Below the pieces are notes generated by a model, which saw only the letters and a program-made list of their open reading frames with translations, had not been told where the DNA came from and searched no databases. 7,778 nt of DNA, taken from NCBI GenBank assembly GCA_027062125.1, contig JAMOTW010000088.1:1-7778 (forward strand), in the 5' to 3' direction. Each line of letters begins with the position of its first letter. Within the stretch, counting starts at the first letter, position 1. A program made the position numbers and the translations under genes. Positions 1-6,235 of the stretch are shown here, one piece after another. This DNA is from Thermococcus sp. (GTDB lineage: Archaea; Methanobacteriota_B; Thermococci; Thermococcales; Thermococcaceae).

Positions 1-942
1 GAGGGGGAGCGACTCGTCGGAGATCGAGGGACCGGCATGGAGGAGGAGCTTTACAAAGGTCGAGATGGCCTGGACTCCAGCCCGGGGGGTTTCGAACCTT
101 TCGGATCCAACCAGATAAAGGCCGACCCTGAAATCGCTCCTTAAGAGGAAGGCTATCAGTGAGAGGGCGAGACCGACGGCAGATTCAAGTGCCCCGTTAA
201 CGACGGTCCCAACCCCCATCTCACCGGTAGTATCGAGGTACACCATTATCTTTGCCCTCCCCTCGGGCTCGTACTCGTTGACGAGGGGCTCACCCAGTCT
301 GGCGGTGGCCTTCCAGTTGAAGAACTTGAGGGGATCCCCGGGCCGGTATTCCCTGATCTCCCTGAAATCTGTGGATACCGGCCCCAGCTTCGAGAGGTGG
401 GAAGACGGCCTACCCTCCTTAGTGCGGAGTTTCTTGGTGACCATTCTCCTAACCGGCGCGAAATCGGGGGTAACGTCTACGCTCACCTCTTCACCAAGGA
501 GCGCGTAGGAGGCTCTTCCCGTCTGGAGGAGGTCGATTCCAATGACCTCCACCGGCGATACAGCGTGCTTCCCCCTCTTGAGGGCCCTGACCTCGTACTC
601 GTACTCGACCTCGAGGGGCCTCCCAGGGTGTTTGAAAAAGGCGTGCCTGTTGCTGCCCTTTATAACCTCCAGGCCCGGGGAGAGGACGTCCGATACGAGA
701 ACCGTTCCGGAGCCCCTTTCAACGCGGAGCCGAACCCTTATCCTCGTCTTCTCTCCCACCCTGAGCTTCGTTCTCTCAACCGTCCTCTCGACGGATATCC
801 CGCGGGGAGGGTCTACCAGCAGACCATATGCCAGCACCGCTGCAGGGATTAGACTCATGTAGGTGAACCCGGGGACCCCCGTCAACAGGGCCAGGGCGAA
901 GGGCAGAAAAGTCGCAGAGACGAGAAAATCCAGTGCCCTCAC
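1..942 (-). CDS. DUF58 domain-containing protein (vWA-like), C-terminus cut by window edge
   Basis: Open reading frame of 314 codons with no stop, running off the left edge, so the C-terminus is missing. Two hydrophobic segments near the N-terminus (about residues 4-20 and 26-43) anchor it in the membrane. A beta-rich stretch follows, then the DUF58 core at about residues 191-225 (FREIREYRPGDP, then FFNWKATARLGEP). A vWA-like strand starts near residue 231 (KIMVYLDTTGEMG). In the canonical MIDAS motif D-x-S-x-S the serines would bind metal; here the residues are D-T-T-G-E, so metal binding is doubtful. The GTG start at 942 overlaps the TGA of the upstream gene as GTGA, which implies coupled translation. 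DUF58 proteins are the usual partners of MoxR ATPases, and the moxR gene of this operon lies three genes upstream. Family assignment is firm; the molecular role is not known. Confidence 0.88.
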   Translation of the reverse strand, partial: MRALDFLVSATFLPFALALLTGVPGFTYMSLIPAAVLAYGLLVDPPRGISVERTVERTKLRVGEKTRIRVRLRVERGSGTVLVSDVLSPGLEVIKGSNRHAFFKHPGRPLEVEYEYEVRALKRGKHAVSPVEVIGIDLLQTGRASYALLGEEVSVDVTPDFAPVRRMVTKKLRTKEGRPSSHLSKLGPVSTDFREIREYRPGDPLKFFNWKATARLGEPLVNEYEPEGRAKIMVYLDTTGEMGVGTVVNGALESAVGLALSLIAFLLRSDFRVGLYLVGSERFETPRAGVQAISTFVKLLLHAGPSISDESLPL

Positions 943-1745
943 TCCACTCCCCCCGCGCTCTCGATGAACCTGAGCAGGTCCTCGACCAGCTTTCTCCGCC
1001 TCGAGGCCTCTTCCGCCATCCTCTTCTCCATTAGCCATGGAGGTGTCAGAGGAGGGATTGCCGGCCGGTACTCCACTATCGGTTTTACCGCCCTCTCAAG
1101 GTGAACGTCGAGGATGCCCCTGGGCGAATGCCTCAGAACGAACACCAGCAGGGGTGTTTTATCGCCTTTCTCAACGAACGCTCTCACCACCCGGGCCAGG
1201 TCCTTTGAATAGGCGTCCCCCTTCGGGAGGTACTCCATCGGGGGCAGGGGGTCAACGTCCGCGTTCTTCAGCCTCACCGAAACGTAGGTGATTGCCAGAT
1301 ACAACAGATAAACCACCGACCCGGCTACGAGGAGGTAGAAGAGGGCCAAGACTGCGCGGGTTGGATGGGGATAGGTTATCATCAATGCCTGGAACACCAC
1401 GAAGCCTGCGAACGCCAGGAAGTACCTCTCGAGGAAGTCACTTCCCGTTAGTTTGAAGGAGAGGTAAGCCAGTACGTACGCAATGCCGATTCCAGCCAGC
1501 GACAGCATCAGGAAGCGGGCGGGCCAGCTACCTCCCACCAGAAGGACCGCAAGGGCCATCACAAAGAAGCCGCCGGCGCGGAAGAGCAGATCCTCCCGGC
1601 GCTCGGCGTGGGTGGATGCCCAGAGCAAAAGACCACCGAACCCGAAGATAAGGGCGGCCAGATAACTATCCGAAAACATCAAGGCAAGCAATGCCCATGT
1701 CGCGAAGACCTGAACCGCGGACTTGAGCGTGTTGACCTTCTCCAT
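939..1745 (-). CDS. Six-helix membrane protein of unknown function in the MoxR/DUF58 operon
   Basis: A 268-residue protein that I cannot assign to a named family. It shows about six hydrophobic segments, near residues 10-24, 27-44, 55-71, 75-97, 106-125 and 130-157. These are followed by a soluble tail of about 110 residues, probably cytoplasmic because an even number of helices follows a short N-terminus. The tail has a proline-rich stretch (RPAIPPLTPPW, about 227-237) and then a strongly charged segment, EKRMAEEASRRRKLVEDLL, that looks helical. Its ATG at 1745 follows directly on the TGA of the DUF4129-like gene (TGAATG), with a GGGGGTG ribosome-binding site inside that gene's end, and its own stop overlaps the DUF58 start. 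Position suggests a membrane component of the same complex; this is inferred from context only. Confidence 0.85.
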   Translation of the reverse strand: MEKVNTLKSAVQVFATWALLALMFSDSYLAALIFGFGGLLLWASTHAERREDLLFRAGGFFVMALAVLLVGGSWPARFLMLSLAGIGIAYVLAYLSFKLTGSDFLERYFLAFAGFVVFQALMITYPHPTRAVLALFYLLVAGSVVYLLYLAITYVSVRLKNADVDPLPPMEYLPKGDAYSKDLARVVRAFVEKGDKTPLLVFVLRHSPRGILDVHLERAVKPIVEYRPAIPPLTPPWLMEKRMAEEASRRRKLVEDLLRFIESAGGVE

Positions 1746-3680
1746 TCAGAGCACCCCCAGTCTTCTCAGGGAATCTACGACACCCCAGAAGTCGGAGTCG
1801 TACACCGGCTTCTTCGAGTATTTCGCCCTCGTGAAAACCTCGGTGAGGGTGAACAGAGGTTCTTCATCGATGTCCTTTTCGAGGAGAGCCCTCGCTATCT
1901 CCAATGGGGTCCGTGCCCTGGTTGGAACACCAAGGGAGCTGGCGAAGGGCAGGAAATGGAGCTCGTACAGGCGGATTATCGCGTCCCTTGGGGGGAGAAC
2001 GTATAGCTCAATCTCGCCCCTCCCGGCTGTTAGAACGTGTTTTTCAGGGGGTAAAGTCAGTTCGAAGCGCTCTCCGGTTCCAACGCTATCCCCATCCACC
2101 ACGAGCTCAGACTCCCCCGAGAGAACCACCGGGATGGCCTCGCCCTGGAGGAAAACCCTCCTCACGGGCTCGACGAACTTAACGGGCTCACCCAGGGTAC
2201 TCGAGATGGACAGCGAGGGTGTTCTCAGCCTGAAGCGGGCGAGACTCCTGCCGGCAAGGACAACGGTCCCGATTAGGGCCATTACCGAGAGGCTTATGAT
2301 GAGACGGCGAAGGAGAATTTTTAAATCGGTTTTCTCACCCGTGAGTTTGGGCTCAGGATTCCCCAAAACAACGGTCTTGTTAACCGGAAGGTAGAGCCCG
2401 TCACCGGGATAAACAATCCCTATCTCCCCCATCCTCGAAGCTCCGATGGGAACCCTGGCCAGGCCTTTCTCGTCGGTCCTCACCTCGAGGGTTGTGTTGT
2501 CCGCAACCACGAGAAGGGTTCTGTTGGCCAGCGGAACATTCCCCCAGTGGATCCTGAGAACGAGAGTATCGTTCTCCACCGAGGCGTCAACGGCGGGCTT
2601 CCTGCGGATCGAGACGATGGGGTCGCTGTTGGAGGGTGATGCAGCGTAGCCCCTGTAATAGGCGACGAGATGGTAGTTCCCAGGGGGAATTGAATCTCGG
2701 ATGAGGCCCCTTACGGTAAACTCGCCATCCCTAACGGTTCCGTAACCGATCACAAAGCCCTCCGTCCCCTTGCTCAGGTTCATGGTCACCCGGATCCTGC
2801 CCAGGGGAACGGGACTTCCATCGGGGTAGTACACCCTTCCAGAGATCTCGATGCGATGATCCCCGTTTCCGGACAGCTCCTCGGGATAATCTGTGATCTC
2901 CACAATCGGCTTTTTCAAGAAGGCCACCCAGCTTAGGAGGGCGTAGGTTCTGTTCTCAGCGTGGACAATGACGAAAAACGGGTAGTAGCCGCGGCGGTGG
3001 ATTTCATCCCGGGCGGCATACCCAGGGACCCTGTACTCAAAGATGGTGAAGTTTTCTCCCCTATCAACTGCAACGAGGGTACCCCTAAAGGCGAATTTGA
3101 CCTCGACATCGGTAAACTGTCCCGAGATTGAGAAGCGGACGGAGATGTTCTCTCCCGGGGAGGAAAACACCAACGGTCTGTCCGTGTCCACGATGGTTCC
3201 ATTGTTAATACCGTGGAGCATCAGAACGTCCCCATCATCGGTAACGCGGGGGATGTAGTACTTTCCGCGGTACCAGATGATGAACCTCCAGCCCTCGTAT
3301 TCCCTCCAGGGCAGTATCGGCAGGGACGTAGCGGGCGAATCGGTGCACACCAGTTCGGGATCCTCCGGAAGGACCGCCACGGGGCAGTCGGTAACGATGT
3401 CCGTTGGAACGAAGCGGAAGTTGCTGTCCGGTGGAACAAATTGAACGGAAAGGTTCTCGAGGCTGAGGCTGGAGATACTCCCGGGAACTGAGCCACCCCC
3501 GCTACAGGAGTTTTTGGTCTCTTTGGGGGTGTTCCCCTCCGAAGGTTTGTCGTTGAGATGCTGAAGGGGCCCGCTGATCTTCAATTTTCCAGCGGGGTGG
3601 GAGATAAACCCGTAACCCAGTGTGAGTGTTGAGAGGAACACGAGGAGAAGGAGGAGAACTGCCATGTGCTCCCTTCTCAT
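1746..3680 (-). CDS. Signal-anchored surface protein with C-terminal DUF4129-like domain
   Basis: A 644-residue protein. A basic N-terminus (MRREHM) and a hydrophobic run at about residues 7-24 form a signal peptide or anchor. A low-complexity linker (about 45-70) precedes a large beta-rich outer region with Ig-like or carboxypeptidase-regulatory-like segments, for example GRVYYPDGSPVPLGRIRVTM near 281-300. A transmembrane helix lies at about 455-477. The cytoplasmic tail ends in a DUF4129-like region: TPLEIARALLEK near 591, then TLTEVFTRAKYSKKPV near 611-626. Ten N-x-S/T sequons (N76, N160, N178, N210, N243, N301, N370, N386, N395, N434) all lie before the transmembrane helix and none after it, which supports this topology. 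Cysteines C99 and C112 could pair. The start at 3680 overlaps the moxR stop as ATGA, with GGAG 10 bases upstream; M6 is a possible alternative start. No transglutaminase catalytic domain is evident. It may be an envelope sensor or assembly factor working with MoxR and DUF58; this is inferred. Confidence 0.85.
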   Translation of the reverse strand: MRREHMAVLLLLLVFLSTLTLGYGFISHPAGKLKISGPLQHLNDKPSEGNTPKETKNSCSGGGSVPGSISSLSLENLSVQFVPPDSNFRFVPTDIVTDCPVAVLPEDPELVCTDSPATSLPILPWREYEGWRFIIWYRGKYYIPRVTDDGDVLMLHGINNGTIVDTDRPLVFSSPGENISVRFSISGQFTDVEVKFAFRGTLVAVDRGENFTIFEYRVPGYAARDEIHRRGYYPFFVIVHAENRTYALLSWVAFLKKPIVEITDYPEELSGNGDHRIEISGRVYYPDGSPVPLGRIRVTMNLSKGTEGFVIGYGTVRDGEFTVRGLIRDSIPPGNYHLVAYYRGYAASPSNSDPIVSIRRKPAVDASVENDTLVLRIHWGNVPLANRTLLVVADNTTLEVRTDEKGLARVPIGASRMGEIGIVYPGDGLYLPVNKTVVLGNPEPKLTGEKTDLKILLRRLIISLSVMALIGTVVLAGRSLARFRLRTPSLSISSTLGEPVKFVEPVRRVFLQGEAIPVVLSGESELVVDGDSVGTGERFELTLPPEKHVLTAGRGEIELYVLPPRDAIIRLYELHFLPFASSLGVPTRARTPLEIARALLEKDIDEEPLFTLTEVFTRAKYSKKPVYDSDFWGVVDSLRRLGVL

Positions 3681-4648
3681 TCCTTCTCAGCTCCTTTTGG
3701 GACGGGGGTTTTCTTCAGCGCTTCCTCAACAACCTCCTCGCCAGTGACACCCTCGAAGGAGTACTCGGCCTTCACCACAATCCTGTGAGCCAGAGCGTCC
3801 AAAGCGTAAGCCTTAACATCATCCGGAAGGACAAAATCCCTCCCCTCGAGCAAAGCATTCGCCTTCGCCACCTTCATCAAGGCAATACCCCCGCGGGGAC
3901 TAGGCCCGGCCTCAACCCTCGAATCAGCCCTAGCATTCCTAACCAGGTTCACGATGTAGCGTAGAACATCCCTGCTGACGTAAACGCCAGTCTCCACCAA
4001 ATCCTGCATCCTCACGAAAGTCTCCCTGTCAATGACGGGCTTCAAATCCACGGTAGGATCATCCTTCCGCCAGGACAAGCGAGCCTCCAGGATGGCCAAC
4101 TCGTCCTCCTCGCTCCTCGGGTAGCCAACGCGGAGCCTGAGGAGGAACCTGTCGAGTTGAGCCTCCGGCAGGGGGTAAGTCCCCTCGAACTCTATCGGGT
4201 TTTGAGTGGCGATGACGAAGAAGGGCCGCTCGAGAGGGAAGGTTTCGCCCTCAATGGTAACCTGCCGCTCCTCCATCGCCTCGAGGAGCGCGCTTTGAGT
4301 CTTTGGCGGGGCACGGTTGATTTCATCCGCTAAAAGCACGTGCGTGAATACTGGGCCTTTAATGAGTTCAAAAGTTCCCAGGTTCTGGCGCCAGACTTTA
4401 GTGCCTAGGATGTCTGCTGGTAGTAAGTCGGGAGTGAATTGGACGCGGGTGTATTTGAGTCCTAAAACTCTTCCGAAGGCTTTGGCGAGGAGTGTTTTTC
4501 CCAATCCTGGATAATCCTCGAAGAGGACGTTCCCGTTTACCAGTGCAGCAGCCAGAGTCTTCCTGATGACAACCTCATTCCCAATATAAACCGACGAGAT
4601 TGCATCGATGATATCGCCGGCGAGTTCCTTGAACTCCAACGCATCCAT
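3677..4648 (-). CDS. MoxR family AAA+ ATPase
   Basis: A 323-residue soluble ATPase, normal in length for MoxR proteins. It contains Walker A as EDYPGLGKT (about 44-52), Walker B as VLLADEIN (104-111) followed by RAPPKTQSALLEAMEERQVT, the sensor-1 region IATQNPIEFEGTYPLPEAQLDRF (146-168, split here as IATQNPIEFEG and TYPLPEAQLDRF) with a likely arginine finger at R167, and sensor 2 as PSPRGG (249-254) in the C-terminal lid. MoxR proteins form ATP-driven rings thought to act as chaperones for vWA-type partners, here probably the DUF58 protein of this operon. I chose the ATG at 4648 because GGTG lies 7 bases upstream and the protein then begins as family members do. An in-frame start at 4705 would add 19 residues but would run through the promoter region. 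First gene of the operon. Codons in residues 48-118 differ from the rest of the gene (see findings). Confidence 0.93.
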   Translation of the reverse strand: MDALEFKELAGDIIDAISSVYIGNEVVIRKTLAAALVNGNVLFEDYPGLGKTLLAKAFGRVLGLKYTRVQFTPDLLPADILGTKVWRQNLGTFELIKGPVFTHVLLADEINRAPPKTQSALLEAMEERQVTIEGETFPLERPFFVIATQNPIEFEGTYPLPEAQLDRFLLRLRVGYPRSEEDELAILEARLSWRKDDPTVDLKPVIDRETFVRMQDLVETGVYVSRDVLRYIVNLVRNARADSRVEAGPSPRGGIALMKVAKANALLEGRDFVLPDDVKAYALDALAHRIVVKAEYSFEGVTGEEVVEEALKKTPVPKGAEKE

Positions 4649-4655
4649 CACAGTA

Positions 4656-4664
4656 CACCCCACC
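4656..4664 (-). promoter_or_regulatory. Ribosome-binding site deciding the moxR start
   Basis: On the minus strand this reads GGTGGGGTG. The proximal GGTG ends 7 bases before the ATG at 4648 and pairs with the CACC of an archaeal 16S 3' end. This supports the ATG at 4648 over the upstream in-frame start at 4705; the GTG at 4651, only 4 bases from the motif, cannot be fully excluded. Confidence 0.6.
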
Positions 4665-4685
4665 GACAGAGGTCTATTACTATAG

Positions 4686-4695
4686 CCAATAAAAA
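4686..4695 (-). promoter_or_regulatory. Alternative TATA-like box for moxR
   Basis: On the minus strand this reads TTTTTATTGG. A start site about 25 bases downstream would fall near 4664, exactly at the edge of the moxR ribosome-binding site, leaving a leader of only about 16 bases. It is therefore a weaker candidate than the palindromic element at 4710-4720. Confidence 0.3.
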
Positions 4696-4709
4696 GGAGC
4701 ATCACGACT

Positions 4710-4720
4710 TAAAAGTTTTA
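4710..4720. promoter_or_regulatory. Palindromic TATA-like element in the divergent moxR/trmO promoter region
   Basis: The sequence TAAAAGTTTTA is a perfect inverted repeat about a central G. With archaeal spacing of about 25 bases from TATA centre to start site, minus-strand transcription would begin near 4689, giving moxR a leader of about 40 bases that keeps its ribosome-binding site. Plus-strand transcription would begin near 4741, giving trmO a leader of about 30 bases. On the minus strand it is preceded by GTAAAAC, which could include a BRE. A single TATA box serving both directions is a possibility, not shown. Confidence 0.45.
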
Positions 4721-4730
4721 CGGGCATCAG

Positions 4731-4739
4731 GTATTTAAC
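4731..4739 (+). promoter_or_regulatory. Alternative TATA-like box for trmO
   Basis: GTATTTAAC lies in a short AT-rich patch just before a GC-rich run. Transcription starting about 25 bases downstream would begin near 4760, leaving a leader of about 10 bases and cutting into the ribosome-binding site. It is plausible only if the mRNA is nearly leaderless. Confidence 0.3.
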
Positions 4740-4758
4740 CCCCGCCGCGGAAAGGGAT

Positions 4759-4767
4759 GTGGGATCC
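4759..4767 (+). promoter_or_regulatory. Ribosome-binding site deciding the trmO start
   Basis: GTGGGATCC resembles the GGTGATCC complement of the archaeal 16S 3' end and ends 3 bases before the ATG at 4771. The in-frame GTG at 4759 is part of this motif and has only a crowded GGG before it, so the ATG at 4771 is preferred. Confidence 0.5.
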
Positions 4768-4770
4768 TTA

Positions 4771-5229
4771 ATGTTCGAGCCCTTCAAAATCGTCCCGGTC
4801 GGATACGTCCGGAAAAACGAAGAGACCTTCATAGAAATCCTCCCCGAATTCAAGGAAGCCCTGGATGGTCTCCGTGACGGCGATTGGATAAAGCTCGTCC
4901 TCTGGTTCCACGGGAGCGACACCCCTGAAAGGAGGAGCGTCCTGAAGGTTCATCCCTACAACAATCCAGAGAACCCGCTCAGGGGAGTCTTCGCCACCCG
5001 CTCGCCCGTCAGGCCGAACCCCATAGCACTCTACACCGTTAGGATACACCGCATAGAAAAGGAGAGGCTCTACATAGACGAGATCGATGCCTTTGACGGC
5101 ACGCCGGTCGTTGATATCAAGCCTTTTGTGGAGAGGCTTGACTGCCCGGAGGAGGCCAGACTTTGGGAGAGTAGGCTTTACACGACGCCAAAAACTGGTC
5201 TCAGAAGACGTGAAGGGCGCTCGCCTTGA
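4771..5229 (+). CDS. trmO: TrmO/TsaA-family tRNA (N6-adenine) methyltransferase
   Basis: A 152-residue protein of the TsaA-like beta-barrel family (class VIII SAM-dependent methyltransferases). E. coli TrmO methylates N6 of t6A at position 37 of tRNAs reading ACY codons, giving m6t6A; the archaeal protein is inferred to act on the same nucleoside. Family signatures are clear: FKIVPVGYVR at the N-terminus (5-14), DGDWIKLVLWFH (36-47), GVFATRSPVRPNPIAL (72-87) and the diagnostic DGTPVVDIKPF (109-119). The ATG at 4771 is chosen because it has a good ribosome-binding site and the family core begins at once; a GTG at 4759 would add four residues. It is the only plus-strand gene, divergent from moxR, and its last 29 bases overlap the end of wtpC tail to tail. 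The basic last ten residues (GLRRREGRSP) lie in the overlap, outside the conserved core. Confidence 0.9.
   Translation: MFEPFKIVPVGYVRKNEETFIEILPEFKEALDGLRDGDWIKLVLWFHGSDTPERRSVLKVHPYNNPENPLRGVFATRSPVRPNPIALYTVRIHRIEKERLYIDEIDAFDGTPVVDIKPFVERLDCPEEARLWESRLYTTPKTGLRRREGRSP
5190..5194 (-). terminator. Possible oligo-T terminator after wtpC
   Basis: Five T residues on the minus strand start 7 bases past the wtpC stop codon. Archaeal RNA polymerase can terminate at oligo-T runs without a hairpin. The run lies inside the trmO coding sequence and is short, so this is a weak call. Confidence 0.25.
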
Positions 5230-6235
5230 AGCTGACGTAGACCTCCCGCCCCTTCGTTATTCCCATCTCCAGCATCGAGGAGCGGGTTATGAAGGCCCTC
5301 AGATGCAGGCCGCCGATTCTCAGATGAATCCTGACGAGTGGGCCGAGTTCTTCAACCGACTCGACCAGGGCTTTGAACTCGTTCCTCGCGGACGTTCTAA
5401 TGGGCTCCAGCGAGAGGATTATGTCCTCGGGCCTCAGGCCAACACGAACCCTTCCCCTCGCCTCCGCCGGAAGCTCTATCTCGACGCCGTTGCTCCTCAG
5501 AACCCTTCCCTCCGCGGTGCCCTCTATGATGTTCTCGAAGCCGAGGAACCGCGCGACTTCTTCACTAGATGGTCTCGAAAAGACCTCCCTAACGCTCCCA
5601 ACCTGGACGAGCCTCCCATCGAGCATAACGCCCACCCTGTCGCCCAGGCTCACCGCCTCCTCGAAGGAGTGGGTAACGTGCAGCGCGGTGAAGCCGAGCT
5701 CCCGCTTCCAGCGCTTCATCTCGTTGATGAGCTTCCCCCTCGTCTGAACGTCGAGGTTGGCGAAGGGCTCGTCCATGAGCAGAAGTTCGGGTTCCACAAC
5801 TAGAGCTCTCGCTATGGCCACGCGCTGGCTCTCCCCCCCGCTCAGGGTTTTCGGCTTTCTGTGGAGGAGATGGGCTATACCAAGAACCTCCGCTATTTCG
5901 CGAACTTTCCTCTCCACATCAGCCTTCGGGAGCTTTCTCAGCCTCAGACCGAAGGCTATGTTATCGAAGACGCTCATGTGGGGAAAGAGGGCGTAGTTCT
6001 GAGGGATGTAGGCGAGGCCGCGCCTCTCCGGCGGCCAGTGGGTTATGTCCTCACCGTTGAGAAGGACACTTCCGGCGTCGGGTTCGATTATGCCCGCTAT
6101 TATCTCAAGGAGCACCGTCTTTCCCGCCCCGCTCGGACCGAGGATTATGAAGTGTTCCCCCTCGCTCACATCAAAGCTTATCTCCCTCAGCCGGAACTCC
6201 TTCCAGTCCTTGGAAACGGACTTTACCTCAAGCAT
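5201..6235 (-). CDS. wtpC: Tungstate/molybdate ABC transporter ATP-binding protein WtpC
   Basis: A 344-residue ATPase that powers tungstate/molybdate import through WtpB at the inner face of the membrane. Seen in order: Walker A GPSGAGKT (33-40), Q-loop glutamine Q79 in IPQN, ABC signature LSGGESQR (131-138), Walker B LLLMDE (151-156), D-loop NLD (160-162) and H-loop H189 in VTHS. A C-terminal extension from about 235 to 344, including VRVGLRPEDI at 263-272, matches the TOBE/MOP-type regulatory domain of molybdate- and sulfate-type importers, which in some ModC proteins binds oxyanion to inhibit transport. The ATG at 6235 lies inside the wtpB end (8-base overlap) with GGGGAGG 7 bases before it. 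It is the last gene of wtpABC. Choosing tungstate over molybdate rests on the archaeal Wtp type of the neighbours. Confidence 0.93.
   Translation of the reverse strand: MLEVKSVSKDWKEFRLREISFDVSEGEHFIILGPSGAGKTVLLEIIAGIIEPDAGSVLLNGEDITHWPPERRGLAYIPQNYALFPHMSVFDNIAFGLRLRKLPKADVERKVREIAEVLGIAHLLHRKPKTLSGGESQRVAIARALVVEPELLLMDEPFANLDVQTRGKLINEMKRWKRELGFTALHVTHSFEEAVSLGDRVGVMLDGRLVQVGSVREVFSRPSSEEVARFLGFENIIEGTAEGRVLRSNGVEIELPAEARGRVRVGLRPEDIILSLEPIRTSARNEFKALVESVEELGPLVRIHLRIGGLHLRAFITRSSMLEMGITKGREVYVSFKASALHVF

Noticed and set aside
397..862. Two overlapping plus-strand open frames opposite the DUF58 gene
   Set aside because: The minus-strand frame encodes a recognisable DUF58 core and runs uninterrupted to the window edge; the plus-strand frames show no domain.
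1723..2394. Plus-strand open frame of 223 codons opposite the DUF4129-like domain
   Set aside because: Ser/Arg/Thr-rich translation with no domain, antisense to a conserved C-terminal domain and without a convincing ribosome-binding site.
4649..4705. N-terminal extension of MoxR from the in-frame start at 4705
   Set aside because: The extra 19 residues are unlike MoxR N-termini and the stretch overlaps TATA-like boxes and the moxR ribosome-binding site.
4680..5049. Minus-strand open frames of 80 and 93 codons over the start of trmO
   Set aside because: They are antisense to the conserved TrmO motifs and lie across the divergent promoter region; neither encodes a recognisable domain.
5087..5803. 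Long plus-strand open frame of 238 codons opposite wtpC
   Set aside because: It overlaps the trmO end in another frame and lies antisense to a gene with every ABC ATPase motif. Its protein is rich in Arg, Pro and Leu with no recognisable domain, as expected for a GC-rich shadow frame.
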